Assembly (NCBI GenBank): GCA_036788835.1
Contig: DAIQMR010000010.1
Location: forward strand, 1 to 64,000
Origin: JALCSJ01 sp036788835
Lineage (GTDB): Bacteria > Bacillota > Negativicutes > Acidaminococcales > Acidaminococcaceae
Direction: 5' to 3'
Length of the DNA stretch: 64,000 bases
Notes under the pieces: generated by a model
Seen by the model: only the letters and a program-made list of their open reading frames with translations
What the model was told of the DNA's origin: nothing
Database searches by the model: none
Translations under genes and position numbers: made by a program
Shown: piece after piece, positions 8,743 through 18,071 of the stretch
Position numbering within the stretch: the first letter of the stretch is position 1
Layout: each line of letters opens with the position of its first letter

Positions 8743-9369
8743 ATGACCAAAATTAAAATTTGCGGTTTGTCCCGTGAGGCGGATATTCAGGCGGCCAACA
8801 GACTTAAACCTGATTACATTGGTTTTGTTTTTGCTTCCGGTAAAAGGCAAATAACAGGGCAGCAGGCCGCGGAGTTAAAACAAAGGCTAGACCCGGCCAT
8901 TAAGGCCGTAGGAGTTTTTGTAAAGGCGGCGATAGAAGAAATTGTCACCATTGCCGAAGTCGGTACTATTGACCTGATTCAGCTCCACGGCGACCAATCA
9001 CCTGAATTTTGCCGGCAGCTGCGTCTTTTGACAGGCAAGCCAATTATTAAAGTAATCAGAGTGAAGGGCAAGCAAAGTTTAAAAGATTTACAAGATTATG
9101 CCTGCGATTATTTTCTGCTTGATACATTTTCCCCAAGTGCTTTCGGCGGTATAGGAAAAGCTTTTGATTATGCCTTGCTGGAGAAAGCAAAAATACCTAA
9201 ACCGTTTTTTATAGCCGGCGGTCTTAATACAGAAAATGTCAAAGGGGCAATCAAGCAGCTGCATCCTTATGGAGTGGATACCAGCGGTGGCGTAGAAACC
9301 GATGGGAGTAAAGATTTTGCTAAAATGGCAGCATTTATAGAGAAAGTGAAAAGGAGTGAAGGACAATGA
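8743..9369 (+). CDS. trpF: Phosphoribosylanthranilate isomerase
   Basis: A 208-residue TIM-barrel enzyme for the third step of tryptophan synthesis. The N-terminal KICGLSRE carries the catalytic Cys; [22 protein letters not shown] and the phosphate-binding VDTSGGVET near the C-terminus are typical. The ATG at 8743 is chosen because AGAGGAGG stands just upstream; the GTG at 8728 would overlap that ribosome site. Its last four bases overlap the trpB start (ATGA). Confidence 0.95.
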   Translation: MTKIKICGLSREADIQAANRLKPDYIGFVFASGKRQITGQQAAELKQRLDPAIKAVGVFVKAAIEEIVTIAEVGTIDLIQLHGDQSPEFCRQLRLLTGKPIIKVIRVKGKQSLKDLQDYACDYFLLDTFSPSAFGGIGKAFDYALLEKAKIPKPFFIAGGLNTENVKGAIKQLHPYGVDTSGGVETDGSKDFAKMAAFIEKVKRSEGQ

Positions 9370-10550
9370 CTAAAGGTAGATTTGGAACCCACGGAGGACA
9401 GTATGTGCCGGAGACGTTAATGAATGCAGTTATTGAACTGGAGGAAGCTTATAACAAATATAAAAATGACCGGGAATTTTTGGAGGAACTGCAAACCCTC
9501 TATCGGGATTATGCCAATCGGCCGTCTATGCTTTACTATGCAGAACGGATGACCAAGGATTTAGGCGGTGCCAAGATTTATTTGAAACGGGAAGATTTAA
9601 ACCATACCGGTGCTCATAAAATCAATAATGTTTTGGGACAATGTTTATTAGCCAAGAGGATGGGGAAGCAACGTATTATCGCCGAGACCGGTGCCGGACA
9701 GCACGGAGTGGCCGCTGCTACGGTGGCCGCTTTAATGGATATGAAATGCACAGTGTATATGGGAAAGGTTGACACAGACCGTCAGGCTCTCAATGTGTAT
9801 AGAATGAAATTATTGGGGGCAGAAGTCGTACCGGTTACCAGTGGCACTATGACTTTGAAGGATGCCGTTAATGAGGCTCTCAGAGAATGGACGGCACGAG
9901 TAAATGATACTTTCTATGTTATAGGTTCGGTAATGGGCCCTCATCCCTATCCGGAAATGGTTAGGGACTTTCAAAAAGTTATTGGGGAAGAGGTGAAAAG
10001 ACAGCTCCAAGCAAAAGAAGGCAAGCTTCCTGATGCGGTTATTGCCTGCGTAGGGGGTGGTTCCAATGCCATGGGCCTGTTTTACGATTTCATCCCCGAT
10101 AAGAGTGTCCGGCTCATAGGCGTAGAGGCCGCCGGGCGGGGTGTGAATACAGATAGGACAGCTGCAACTATTGCCAGGGGCAGTGCCGGTATTTTTCATG
10201 GTATGGAGTCGTATTTTTTACAGGACAAGGATGGACAGATTGCCCCGGTGTATTCTATTTCTGCCGGGCTGGACTACCCGGGGATAGGGCCGGAACATGC
10301 TTATCTCCACGATATAGGCAGAGCTCAATATGTGCCTGCTACTGATGATGAATCCGTAGAGGCTTTTGAATATTTGTCCAGAATGGAAGGAATTATTCCT
10401 GCTGTGGAAAGTGCTCACGCAGTGGCTTATGCTATGAAGCTGGCACCAACCATGGGCAAGGATCAAATTATTGTTATTAATTTATCCGGACGTGGCGACA
10501 AAGACGTAGCTGCCATTGCCAGGTACAAAGGGGTTGATATTCATGACTAA
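9366..10550 (+). CDS. trpB: Tryptophan synthase beta chain
   Basis: A 394-residue PLP enzyme that joins indole and serine. The PLP lysine is Lys85 in [17 protein letters not shown] near residue 106, the phosphate-binding GGGSNAMG near 232 and LSGRGDKD near the C-terminus are all present. It is of the standard TrpB1 type, partnered with TrpA encoded next door. It overlaps trpF by 4 bases and trpA by 8 bases, so translation of the block is tightly linked. Confidence 0.97.
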   Translation: MTKGRFGTHGGQYVPETLMNAVIELEEAYNKYKNDREFLEELQTLYRDYANRPSMLYYAERMTKDLGGAKIYLKREDLNHTGAHKINNVLGQCLLAKRMGKQRIIAETGAGQHGVAAATVAALMDMKCTVYMGKVDTDRQALNVYRMKLLGAEVVPVTSGTMTLKDAVNEALREWTARVNDTFYVIGSVMGPHPYPEMVRDFQKVIGEEVKRQLQAKEGKLPDAVIACVGGGSNAMGLFYDFIPDKSVRLIGVEAAGRGVNTDRTAATIARGSAGIFHGMESYFLQDKDGQIAPVYSISAGLDYPGIGPEHAYLHDIGRAQYVPATDDESVEAFEYLSRMEGIIPAVESAHAVAYAMKLAPTMGKDQIIVINLSGRGDKDVAAIARYKGVDIHD

Positions 10551-11334
10551 AACTATAGGCGAAGTTTTCGGGGAAAAGAAAAAAGTATTTATTCCTTTTA
10601 TTACAGCAGGAGATCCTAATCTGGATATTACAGAGCAGTTAATTTATGCCATGGAAAAAGCCGGGGCGGGGATTATTGAAATAGGTATTCCTTTTTCTGA
10701 CCCTATTGCGGAAGGTCTGGTTATTCAGGCAGCCGATGAAAGGGCTTTGGCAGCGGGAACGAAAATAGACGGGATTTTTGCTATGTTGGAAAAAGTCAGA
10801 AAGAACTCTCAAATTCCCATTGTTTTCCTTACCTATATTAATCCGATTTATAAATACGGACGTGACAAGTTTTTCCAAAACTGTCAGAAAGCACAGATTT
10901 GCGGGGCTATTGTTCCTGATGTGCCTTATGAAGAAAAGGGCATACTTGCCGACTACTGCGGTAAATATGGTGTGGACTTGATTACTATGATTGCTCCCAC
11001 TTCCGAACAACGGATAAAAATGCTGGCCAAGGAGGCCAAAGGTTATATTTACGTGGTTTCTTCCTTGGGGGTCACTGGCGTGAGAGAGAATATCACCACT
11101 GATATTGGGGCAATTGTTAAAAAAATCAGGGAAGTAACCAAAATTCCCATTGCTATAGGTTTTGGCATTTCCACCCCGCAACAGGCGAAAAAAATGGCAG
11201 AAATTAGCGATGGGGCAATTATAGGCAGTGCAATTGTTAAAATTGTAGCAGAATTTGGCACAAATTGTGTCCAACCAGTAGCTGAATATACTGAAAAGAT
11301 ATGTGAAGCAGTTACAGAAAATATAAAAAAATAG
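10543..11334 (+). CDS. trpA: Tryptophan synthase alpha chain
   Basis: A 263-residue TIM-barrel enzyme that releases indole from indole-glycerol phosphate. The ATG at 10543 overlaps the end of trpB and gives the usual N-terminus; an upstream ATG at 10516 is inside trpB. The general-base Glu is in [10 protein letters not shown]. The position of the second catalytic acid, Asp60 in E. coli (ADGP), reads AEGL, so Glu replaces Asp and Leu replaces Pro. The rest ([26 protein letters not shown]) is normal. No separate terminator is seen before the gltB promoter. Confidence 0.95.
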   Translation: MTKTIGEVFGEKKKVFIPFITAGDPNLDITEQLIYAMEKAGAGIIEIGIPFSDPIAEGLVIQAADERALAAGTKIDGIFAMLEKVRKNSQIPIVFLTYINPIYKYGRDKFFQNCQKAQICGAIVPDVPYEEKGILADYCGKYGVDLITMIAPTSEQRIKMLAKEAKGYIYVVSSLGVTGVRENITTDIGAIVKKIREVTKIPIAIGFGISTPQQAKKMAEISDGAIIGSAIVKIVAEFGTNCVQPVAEYTEKICEAVTENIKK

Positions 11335-11344
11335 CCAAAAACCC

Positions 11345-11373
11345 TTGCAAATGTTGCAAATGTCGATTATAAT
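11345..11373 (+). promoter_or_regulatory. Promoter of gltB
   Basis: TTGCAA at 11345-11350 and a consensus TATAAT at 11368-11373 with a 17-base spacer, beginning about 10 bases after the trpA stop. Confidence 0.75.
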
Positions 11374-11379
11374 AAAAAA

Positions 11380-11491
11380 GCGTTTTGCTTTACTAAAACA
11401 CCTTTCCCATCGGGGGAAAAGGTGGGCGGCCAACAGCTGAGCGTAAGCCAGGTTGTTGGTCTTTTATTTTTTTCGTTGAGGGGCGATAAAA
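11380..11491 (+). promoter_or_regulatory. gltB leader with intrinsic-terminator hairpin (possible attenuator)
   Basis: Between the gltB promoter and its start lie two hairpins. The first pairs CACCTTTCCC with GGGGAAAAGGTG (about 11399-11424). The second (11428-11461) has GGCCAACA paired with TGTTGGTC and an inner CTG/CAG, followed by TTTTATTTTTTT (11462-11473), which is a complete terminator. It may end trp read-through, but it also lies inside the gltB transcript, so it could be a regulated attenuator. I do not recognise a known riboswitch class. Confidence 0.55.
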
Positions 11492-14400
11492 ATGTACAAA
11501 AAGATGAGAGATTTACCGGCACCGCAAGGTATGTATGATCCGGCGCTGGAGCATGATGCCTGCGGTATAGGGTTTGTGGTTAATGTCAAGGGAAAGAAAT
11601 CCTACGACATTATCGACAGTGCCCTAACTATTTTGGAAAACTTAAAACATCGTGGGGCCGAAGGGGCCGATGCAGGCAGCGGCGATGGGGCGGGGATTAT
11701 GGTGCAGATTCCCCATAAATTCTTTGCCCGGGAATGCCAGGTGCTGGGATTTTCCCTGCCGCCTGAGGGAGAATACGGTGTGGGCATGATTTTTGCTCAC
11801 AGGTATGAAACTTTCCGCAAAAAGCAGATCGCGGAATTCGCAAAGATTGTCAAAGAAGAAGGTCAGACCATTCTGGGCTGGCGAGAAGTTCCCATTGATG
11901 AAAGCATTATCGGAAAGGTGGCCCGTTCCACCCGTCCTCGCTTTTTACAGGTATTTATTAAACCTAGCGAAGATTTGACCAACAGAATGGATTTTGAGCG
12001 GAAACTTTATGTTATCCGTCGCCTGGCTGAAAAGCGCATTACACCAATGAGCCAGGACATAGGCTCAGATTTTTACGTGGCCAGTTTATCTTCCAGAACC
12101 ATCGTTTATAAAGGTATGCTGACTTCCGTGCAATTGCGGCCGTTCTATCTGGATTTATCCGACCTGGATTTTATTACTGCCATGGCCATGGTCCATTCAC
12201 GCTTCAGCACCAATACTTTTCCCAGCTGGGCTAGAGCCCATCCTAACCGTTATATTATTCATAACGGGGAAATCAACACTATCCAGGGAAATATTAACTG
12301 GCTTAATGCCAGAGAAAGCAAATCCAAATCTGCCAGGTTTCCTGATTTGGAAAAAGTTTTCCCTGTTGTAGATGCTACCGGCAGTGATTCTTCCATGTTT
12401 GATAACTGTCTTGAATATCTTTATATGACAGGACATTCCTTGCCTCACGCGATGATGATGATGATTCCAGAAGCCTGGGAGCATGATAATCTGATGAGCA
12501 AAGAGAAAAAAGATTTTTACCGTTATCATAGTTTTATGATGGAACCCTGGGATGGTCCTGCGGCCATTGGTTTTTGCGACGGTGATATGATTGGGGCTAC
12601 TCTGGATAGAAACGGCCTGCGGCCGGCCCGTTATATTATTACAAATGATAATAGAGTTATTCTCAGTTCGGAAGTAGGGGTAGTTAATATCCCGCAAAAA
12701 GATATTATTCGTAAAGGGCGTCTGGAGCCGGGCAAAATGCTATTGGTGGACACCAAGAAAAAACGTATTATCAGCGATGAGGAAATCAAGCGGGAAGTGG
12801 CTACAACTCATCCCTACGGAGAGTGGTTCGCAGAACATGTTGTGGAGCTGGATGATTTAATGAAGGACCATCACGACAGCAGCAAGAATGCAGTTATGCC
12901 CTATGACCTGAAAGAGCAGGAAAAAATTTTTGGCTATACTAAGGAAGATTTGAGTAAAGTAATTCTTCCTATGGCTAAAGACGGAAGCCAATCAATTTAT
13001 GCCATGGGTATTGATGCCCCTTTGGCAGTGCTGTCTGAAAAGCCGCAATTGCTCTACGATTTTTTCAAACAAAACTTTGCCCAGGTAACCAATCCTCCTA
13101 TGGATGGCTTGAGAGAAGCTGTGGTTACTTCTGCCAATGTTATTATAGGCAACGTGGCTAATATTATGGACCCTAACGAAAAAGGAACTACAGCCCTTGC
13201 TATGTCAGGCCCCATTATAAGTAATGAGCAGATGGAAGTAATCAAGTCCATGTCCAATGATAAATTGCGCAGTGCTTCTATTTCCATGCTTTACCCGGTA
13301 AACGGTGGTCCGGATGCTTTGGAAACGGCCATTGAGTCTTTGTGCATTGATGCTTTAAAAGCCATTAAGACAGGAGCGAATATTCTGGTTCTTACGGATA
13401 AAGGAGTAAACTCAAGGATGGCAGCAGTGCCGGCGCTTCTGGCTTCTTCGGCACTTCATAATTATTTAATTAAGCAGACAGTACGGCCTGATGTGGGTAT
13501 TATTTTGGAATCAGGGGAACCAAGGGAAATTCATCATTTCTGCACTTTAATAGGTTATGGTGTTTCTGCTATTAATCCATATGTTGCTTTGGATACTATC
13601 AAAGAACTTATTGAGAAAAAGCAGCTGAGTATTCCTTATGAAAAGGCCAGAGACAATTATATTAAAGCCGCAGTGGCCGGGATTCTGGCGGTAATGAGCA
13701 AAATGGGAATCTCTACGGTCCATAGCTATCACGGTGCCCAGATTTTTGAGGCAGTGGGTGTCGGTCATGAACTTATTAACAAATATTTTATTAATACACC
13801 TTCTCATATTGGGGGTATAGGTTTGGAAGAAATAGCTGAGGATAATGCGCAACGTCATGCAGCGGCCTATGCCAATGAAAATGATTTGCCCAACGGGGAT
13901 TTTTATTTGCAAAGGAAAAACGGGGATACGCCCCATATTCTAAACAACGAAACAGTACCGCTCCTGCGGAAAGCATGCTGGGAAGGGGATTATGCTGTCT
14001 ATAAGGAATATGCTAAATTAGTAAATGACAGTGCCCTTTTCAGACTGAGAGATTTGCTGGAATTTGTTTATCCTCCCAGCTGCAGTATTCCCATTGAGGA
14101 AGTGGAACCGGTGGAGGAAATTGTTAAGCGTTTTCGCACCGGGGCCATGAGCTACGGCGCTTTAAGCAAAGAAGCTCATGAGTGTATTGCCATTGCTATG
14201 AACAGAATCGGGGGCATGAGCAATACAGGGGAAGGGGGAGAAGATGCAGAACGGTTTGCGGTGCTGTCTAACGGGGATGATTTAAGCGACAAAGTTAAAC
14301 AGGTCTCTACGGCCCGCTTTGGTGTCACCAGTGCTTACCTGGTTCACTCCAAAGTTTTGCAAATCAAGTTTGCCCAAGGGGCAAAACCAGGCGAAGGAGG

Positions 14401-16057
14401 GCGCTTGCCGGGGAACAAGCTTTATCCGCCTATTGCTAAAACCAGGCATTCCACAACAGGAGTGGAATTAATCTCTCCGCCGCCTCATCATGATATTTAT
14501 TCTATTGAGGATTTGGCAGAGCTGGTTTATGATTTGAAAAATGCTAATCGCAAAGCAGAGATTAGCGTTAAACTATGCTCTTGCGTAGGGGTTGGAACTA
14601 TCGCTGCCGGTGTGGTCAAGGCCAAAGCTGATTCTATTACCATCTGCGGCTATGACGGGGGCACCGGGGCAGCAGCCAGAACTAGCCTGCGACATGCAGG
14701 ACTGCCTTGGGAAATAGGCTTGGCGGAAATTCAACAAACCCTGCTTTTGAACAGACTTCGTGACAGAGTGGAAATAGAAGTGGACAGCAAAATGCTCACC
14801 GGCCGAGATGTGGCCATTGCGGCTCTCTTCGGAGCAGATGCTTTTGCTTTCTGCACCGGACCCATGATTGCCATGGGTTGTGTTATGGACAGAGTCTGCA
14901 ATACCAATAGATGTCCTTGCGGTATTTGTACCCAGGATGAAGCTCTGCGGAAAAAATTCTGCGGCAAACCGGAGTACGTAATTAACTTTATGCGGTTTGT
15001 GGCTCAGGATTTGCGGGAGATTATGGCTAAACTGGGCTTTCATACCATTGATGAAATGGTAGGCAGATGTGACAGACTGAAACAAAGAACCGATATTACC
15101 TGCCAAAAGGCGGCTACGGTGAACCTTAAGGACTTATTGTATATTCCCTATACAGATACTTCTGTAGGCCATCGTTACAGTAATCATCAGGAACACAGCC
15201 TGGAAACAACTATGGATATGTCCAAACTGGTACGTATGTGCCGTCCAGCCTTGGCTAACCAGAAACATATTCGTTCCAGATTGAAGATTTCCAATACTGA
15301 CCGTGTAACCGGCACTATGCTGGGCAGCGAGATTTCCCGGCGTTACGGGGAACAAGGGTTGGAAGAAGATACCATAAAGCTGGCTTTTGAAGGGTCGGCC
15401 GGACAAAGTTTCGGGGCTTTTATTCCCAAAGGCCTTTCCCTGGAACTGGAAGGTGATGCCAACGATTCCGTGGGCAAAGGCTTATCGGGAGGCAAAATCA
15501 GTATTTATCCGCCTAGGGAAGCGGGCTTTACCCCTAGCGAAAATATTATTATCGGCAATGTGGGACTTTTCGGGGCAACCAGCGGAGAAGCCTATATTAG
15601 CGGTATCGCAGGAGAACGTTTCTGTGTACGCAATAGCGGCGCTGATGTAGTTGTAGAAGGCGTGGGTAACCACGGCTGCGAATATATGACCGGCGGCCGG
15701 GTCCTGGTACTGGGGAAAGTTGGCAGAAATTTTGCCGCAGGTATGTCCGGAGGTATTGCCTATGTTATGGATCTGGACAAAGAATACTGCAACACAAAAT
15801 TGGTTAATCTGGAAAAATTAACTGACAAGAAAGAGCAGGATGAGGTAAAACATCTGTTGGAAAAGCATGTTATTAATACCGGCAGTAATTTAGGCAAGGT
15901 GTTTTTAAACAATTGGCCTACGGCTATGGAGCACATTACTAAGGTTATTCCCAAGACGTACGAAGAAATTCAGGGTTATATTAAGCAGGCTGAAGCTGAA
16001 GGTCATACGAACGAAGAAGCTCAAGTCATTGCTTACAATAAGAAATACGCTGTATAA
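11492..16057 (+). CDS. gltB: Glutamate synthase large subunit
   Basis: A 1521-residue enzyme, full length for the large subunit. It starts with a 23-residue propeptide before the glutaminase nucleophile Cys24 (HDACGIGF). A class II amidotransferase domain (to about 420) is followed by the central domain, the FMN-binding synthase domain (about 850-1200, with PGEGGRLPG and GYDGGTGAA), a 3Fe-4S cysteine cluster (CNTNRCPCGICTQ near 1138) and a C-terminal beta-helix with repeated Gly-rich turns. It transfers glutamine amide nitrogen to 2-oxoglutarate. No small subunit gene (gltD) is next to it; the partner or a ferredoxin donor must be elsewhere. In this organism it would feed glutamate, also the main fermentation substrate. 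Confidence 0.96.
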   Translation: MYKKMRDLPAPQGMYDPALEHDACGIGFVVNVKGKKSYDIIDSALTILENLKHRGAEGADAGSGDGAGIMVQIPHKFFARECQVLGFSLPPEGEYGVGMIFAHRYETFRKKQIAEFAKIVKEEGQTILGWREVPIDESIIGKVARSTRPRFLQVFIKPSEDLTNRMDFERKLYVIRRLAEKRITPMSQDIGSDFYVASLSSRTIVYKGMLTSVQLRPFYLDLSDLDFITAMAMVHSRFSTNTFPSWARAHPNRYIIHNGEINTIQGNINWLNARESKSKSARFPDLEKVFPVVDATGSDSSMFDNCLEYLYMTGHSLPHAMMMMIPEAWEHDNLMSKEKKDFYRYHSFMMEPWDGPAAIGFCDGDMIGATLDRNGLRPARYIITNDNRVILSSEVGVVNIPQKDIIRKGRLEPGKMLLVDTKKKRIISDEEIKREVATTHPYGEWFAEHVVELDDLMKDHHDSSKNAVMPYDLKEQEKIFGYTKEDLSKVILPMAKDGSQSIYAMGIDAPLAVLSEKPQLLYDFFKQNFAQVTNPPMDGLREAVVTSANVIIGNVANIMDPNEKGTTALAMSGPIISNEQMEVIKSMSNDKLRSASISMLYPVNGGPDALETAIESLCIDALKAIKTGANILVLTDKGVNSRMAAVPALLASSALHNYLIKQTVRPDVGIILESGEPREIHHFCTLIGYGVSAINPYVALDTIKELIEKKQLSIPYEKARDNYIKAAVAGILAVMSKMGISTVHSYHGAQIFEAVGVGHELINKYFINTPSHIGGIGLEEIAEDNAQRHAAAYANENDLPNGDFYLQRKNGDTPHILNNETVPLLRKACWEGDYAVYKEYAKLVNDSALFRLRDLLEFVYPPSCSIPIEEVEPVEEIVKRFRTGAMSYGALSKEAHECIAIAMNRIGGMSNTGEGGEDAERFAVLSNGDDLSDKVKQVSTARFGVTSAYLVHSKVLQIKFAQGAKPGEGGRLPGNKLYPPIAKTRHSTTGVELISPPPHHDIYSIEDLAELVYDLKNANRKAEISVKLCSCVGVGTIAAGVVKAKADSITICGYDGGTGAAARTSLRHAGLPWEIGLAEIQQTLLLNRLRDRVEIEVDSKMLTGRDVAIAALFGADAFAFCTGPMIAMGCVMDRVCNTNRCPCGICTQDEALRKKFCGKPEYVINFMRFVAQDLREIMAKLGFHTIDEMVGRCDRLKQRTDITCQKAATVNLKDLLYIPYTDTSVGHRYSNHQEHSLETTMDMSKLVRMCRPALANQKHIRSRLKISNTDRVTGTMLGSEISRRYGEQGLEEDTIKLAFEGSAGQSFGAFIPKGLSLELEGDANDSVGKGLSGGKISIYPPREAGFTPSENIIIGNVGLFGATSGEAYISGIAGERFCVRNSGADVVVEGVGNHGCEYMTGGRVLVLGKVGRNFAAGMSGGIAYVMDLDKEYCNTKLVNLEKLTDKKEQDEVKHLLEKHVINTGSNLGKVFLNNWPTAMEHITKVIPKTYEEIQGYIKQAEAEGHTNEEAQVIAYNKKYAV

Positions 16058-16090
16058 TTACAGCTTATTTCATATAGACACGCGAACAGG

Positions 16091-16129
16091 AGAGAGGTTT
16101 GGCTTAGCCAAATCTCTCTTTTGTTTTTT
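16091..16129 (+). terminator. Terminator after gltB
   Basis: A hairpin pairing AGAGAGGTTTGGC with GCCAAATCTCTCT (16091-16119), loop TTA, followed by TTTTGTTTTTT, 34 bases after the gltB stop. Confidence 0.88.
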
Positions 16130-16148
16130 GGTGGCTAGGGTGTATAAT
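16121..16148 (+). promoter_or_regulatory. Possible promoter of the LCP gene
   Basis: A consensus TATAAT at 16143-16148 with a weak TTGTTT -35 at 16121-16126 (16-base spacer) that overlaps the T-run of the preceding terminator. The LCP start is 84 bases further on. Confidence 0.4.
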
Positions 16149-16231
16149 AAACTGCTAATGTACTTGTACATAGTATCATCGTGATTTTAGTCCCGGACAC
16201 TTCAAACTTTGTCAAGTAAGAAAGGAAAACC

Positions 16232-17644
16232 ATGAATATTTTCAATAAAATTCTGGCAGTAATTGTAGCAGTAGCTTTAGGACTGGGGATTTATACATAT
16301 AAAACCTTGTTTTATGACACTAAACCACAGGAACAAACTGTGGAAAAACTGGCGTTAAAGAAAAACATTCTGGTCTTAGGCGTAGATAAGAGAGATGGAG
16401 ATGTGGGCCGCTCCGATACTATGTTCGTGGTGATGCTGGACCCTAAGAGCGAGCATATGTCCCTTTTGTCCATTCCAAGGGATACCATGGCGCGGATTCC
16501 CAACAACGGGTGGAATAAAATAAATCATGCCTATGCCTATGGTGGCCATAAATTAAGTGAGCAAACGGTAGAAAATTTTCTTGGCATAAAAATCAATAAT
16601 TATGTTTTAATCGATATCAAAGGTTTTGTGGAGTTAGTGGACGCCTTAGGTGGCATTGATATAGATGTAGAAAACAGTATGGCCTATTCTGATCCTTATG
16701 ACGATGGGGCTGATGGGCTAGTGATTAATTTAAAGAAAGGCAGGCAGCACCTTACAGGTCAGCATGCCATGGAATATGTCCGTTATCGTGATGAGGAAGG
16801 GGACATTGGCAGGATTCAGCGTCAACAGAAGTTTATTAAGGCAGTGTATGCCAAAGTGCTGGAGCCCTCTACCCTTTTGAAGCTACCGGCTATTATTAAA
16901 AGTATTAGCAAGATGGTTACTACGGATTTGCCGGTTCAGGATATGCTGTCGGTACTGAAAGCTATGCAAGGGGGCGGTCAGGCCATGGGAGACATAAAGA
17001 TGGCCATGGTTCCCGGGCATCCGGCGGATATTGAGGAAATCAATTACTGGATTCCCGATATGGTGGCACTGCGCTCCGCAATGGTTACTATGCAGGGTGG
17101 AACTATGAGTAATAGCTTTAGTCTGGCGGCATCAGCCAGCAAGAGTGACTACGACAGGCTGTTGGGTATGAGCAATAGCGCTAACTCCAAAGACAAGCAG
17201 GTAATCAAAAATCCTAAGTCCAAGGAATTACAGGAGGCCATAGAAAAGGCCAAAAAGGCTAATGCGGAAGATAAGGCCAAAGCCACCGCTTTGAGGCAAA
17301 AGAAGACGAGTAATAATAGGGGCGGTGACGATACCAATGGGTCAGAAGCTGTTTCTCAGAATCTGCCGCCGGCTATCAGGCAGGTACGGGTTCAGGTGCT
17401 TAATTGCACAGGGTCACCGGCTGCCTTGAGCAAAGCCGTAGGGCAGATTAGCAATGCAGGTATTGCCGTGGTGGGAACAGGCAGCGGGTCTAAACGTCAG
17501 GACACGCTTATTTTGGCTACTACAGAGGACAGCACTGTTTTAGGCAAATTCTCGGCCCTGTCCTTCCGGTATTTCCTGAGACGTGATAAATCTGCCGGTA
17601 GTGCCGTGGATGGCATTATCTATTTAGGTGAAGATTACTTATAA
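16232..17644 (+). CDS. LytR-CpsA-Psr (LCP) family glycopolymer transferase
   Basis: A 470-residue envelope protein: a short cytoplasmic start, one membrane anchor (about residues 5-23), and an extracytoplasmic LCP domain (about 45-200). The family stretches VLGVDKRDGDVGRSDTM, LLSIPRDTM, INHAYAYGG and VRYRDEEGDIGRIQRQQ hold the conserved Asp/Arg residues that bind polyprenyl pyrophosphate. A charged, Lys/Ala-rich linker (about 330-375) leads to a LytR C-terminal domain (about 385-470). LCP proteins attach glycopolymers to peptidoglycan in Gram-positives; in a diderm Negativicute the acceptor and polymer are less clear. It appears to be a single-gene unit. Confidence 0.9.
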   Translation: MNIFNKILAVIVAVALGLGIYTYKTLFYDTKPQEQTVEKLALKKNILVLGVDKRDGDVGRSDTMFVVMLDPKSEHMSLLSIPRDTMARIPNNGWNKINHAYAYGGHKLSEQTVENFLGIKINNYVLIDIKGFVELVDALGGIDIDVENSMAYSDPYDDGADGLVINLKKGRQHLTGQHAMEYVRYRDEEGDIGRIQRQQKFIKAVYAKVLEPSTLLKLPAIIKSISKMVTTDLPVQDMLSVLKAMQGGGQAMGDIKMAMVPGHPADIEEINYWIPDMVALRSAMVTMQGGTMSNSFSLAASASKSDYDRLLGMSNSANSKDKQVIKNPKSKELQEAIEKAKKANAEDKAKATALRQKKTSNNRGGDDTNGSEAVSQNLPPAIRQVRVQVLNCTGSPAALSKAVGQISNAGIAVVGTGSGSKRQDTLILATTEDSTVLGKFSALSFRYFLRRDKSAGSAVDGIIYLGEDYL

Positions 17645-17676
17645 CAAAATTTTCAAATAATTCACAAAAATAGAGC

Positions 17677-17705
17677 TTGCATATTGTATACATTAGTGCT
17701 ATAAT
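17677..17705 (+). promoter_or_regulatory. Promoter with internal palindrome, directly before a terminator
   Basis: TTGCAT (17677-17682), a 17-base spacer and TATAAT (17700-17705) with an extended -10 TG. The spacer holds the palindrome TGTATACA (17685-17692), a possible repressor site. No gene follows before the terminator at 17719-17761. Confidence 0.6.
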
Positions 17706-17718
17706 CAATTTGCAAGTT

Positions 17719-17761
17719 AAAAAAGCCCCTCATTTGCCCTTTTAATTAAGGGCTTTTTTTT
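17719..17761 (+). terminator. Intrinsic terminator just after the 17.7-kb promoter
   Basis: GGGCTTTTTT at 17750-17759 can pair either with AAAAAAGCCC at 17719-17728 or with GCCCTT at 17736-17741; both forms are followed by a T-run. Together with the promoter it would yield an RNA of about 50 bases, or act as an attenuator. It may equally serve as the terminator of the LCP gene, whose stop is 75 bases upstream. Confidence 0.7.
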
Positions 17762-17889
17762 ATGTCGGAACCATTGCGGATGTAATAGCAGCTCCAATTA
17801 TGAGGTTCTTCATGCATAAGGAAATACACAAGGTAAAGGCTCTGATTGCGGCGGGCAAAGCTTCTCAAGCACTTAATCTCCGGCAGTGA
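17746..17889 (+). pseudogene. Possible 3' remnant of an unidentified gene
   Basis: An open frame of about 47 codons ends at TGA 17887-17889, with no credible ribosome site before its only ATGs (17800 and 17812). The deduced C-terminal part (IMRFFMHKEIHK, ending KASQALNLRQ) reads like real protein, with a hydrophobic stretch then a basic amphipathic tail. Its own terminator follows within 10 bases. The simplest reading is the tail of a gene whose front was deleted. I do not recognise the family. A chance open frame is possible. Confidence 0.3.
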
Positions 17890-17895
17890 AAGCGT

Positions 17896-17953
17896 AAAAA
17901 ATCGGACTTTCTACCTACTGCTATTTAGCAGATAGATAAGAAGTCCGTTTTTT
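17896..17953. terminator. Bidirectional terminator between the LCP side and tex
   Basis: CGGACTT (17903-17909) pairs with AAGTCCG (17941-17947), with an inner CTGC/GCAG stem, flanked by A6 on the left and T6 on the right. It can stop transcripts from both sides and lies between the convergent LCP and tex genes. The stretch 17954-18071 that follows holds only two small hairpins (AAGCGGC/GCCGCTT near 18015-18030, and ACACT/AGTGT near 18043-18057). Confidence 0.8.
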
Positions 17954-18071
17954 ATGATACTAAGGTGATCGCCACATTTGTATCATAATAGTAGATGGGT
18001 AGCAAAGGAGGTCGAGAAGCGGCTTGCCGCTTCACTCACAAGACACTGACTGAGTGTAACACTTTGTCACG

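Noticed and set aside
10639..11433. A 264-codon minus-strand open frame opposite trpA
   Set aside because: It lies wholly over trpA and the gltB leader, is rich in Phe/Asn/Cys as expected for an antisense shadow, and has no ribosome site.
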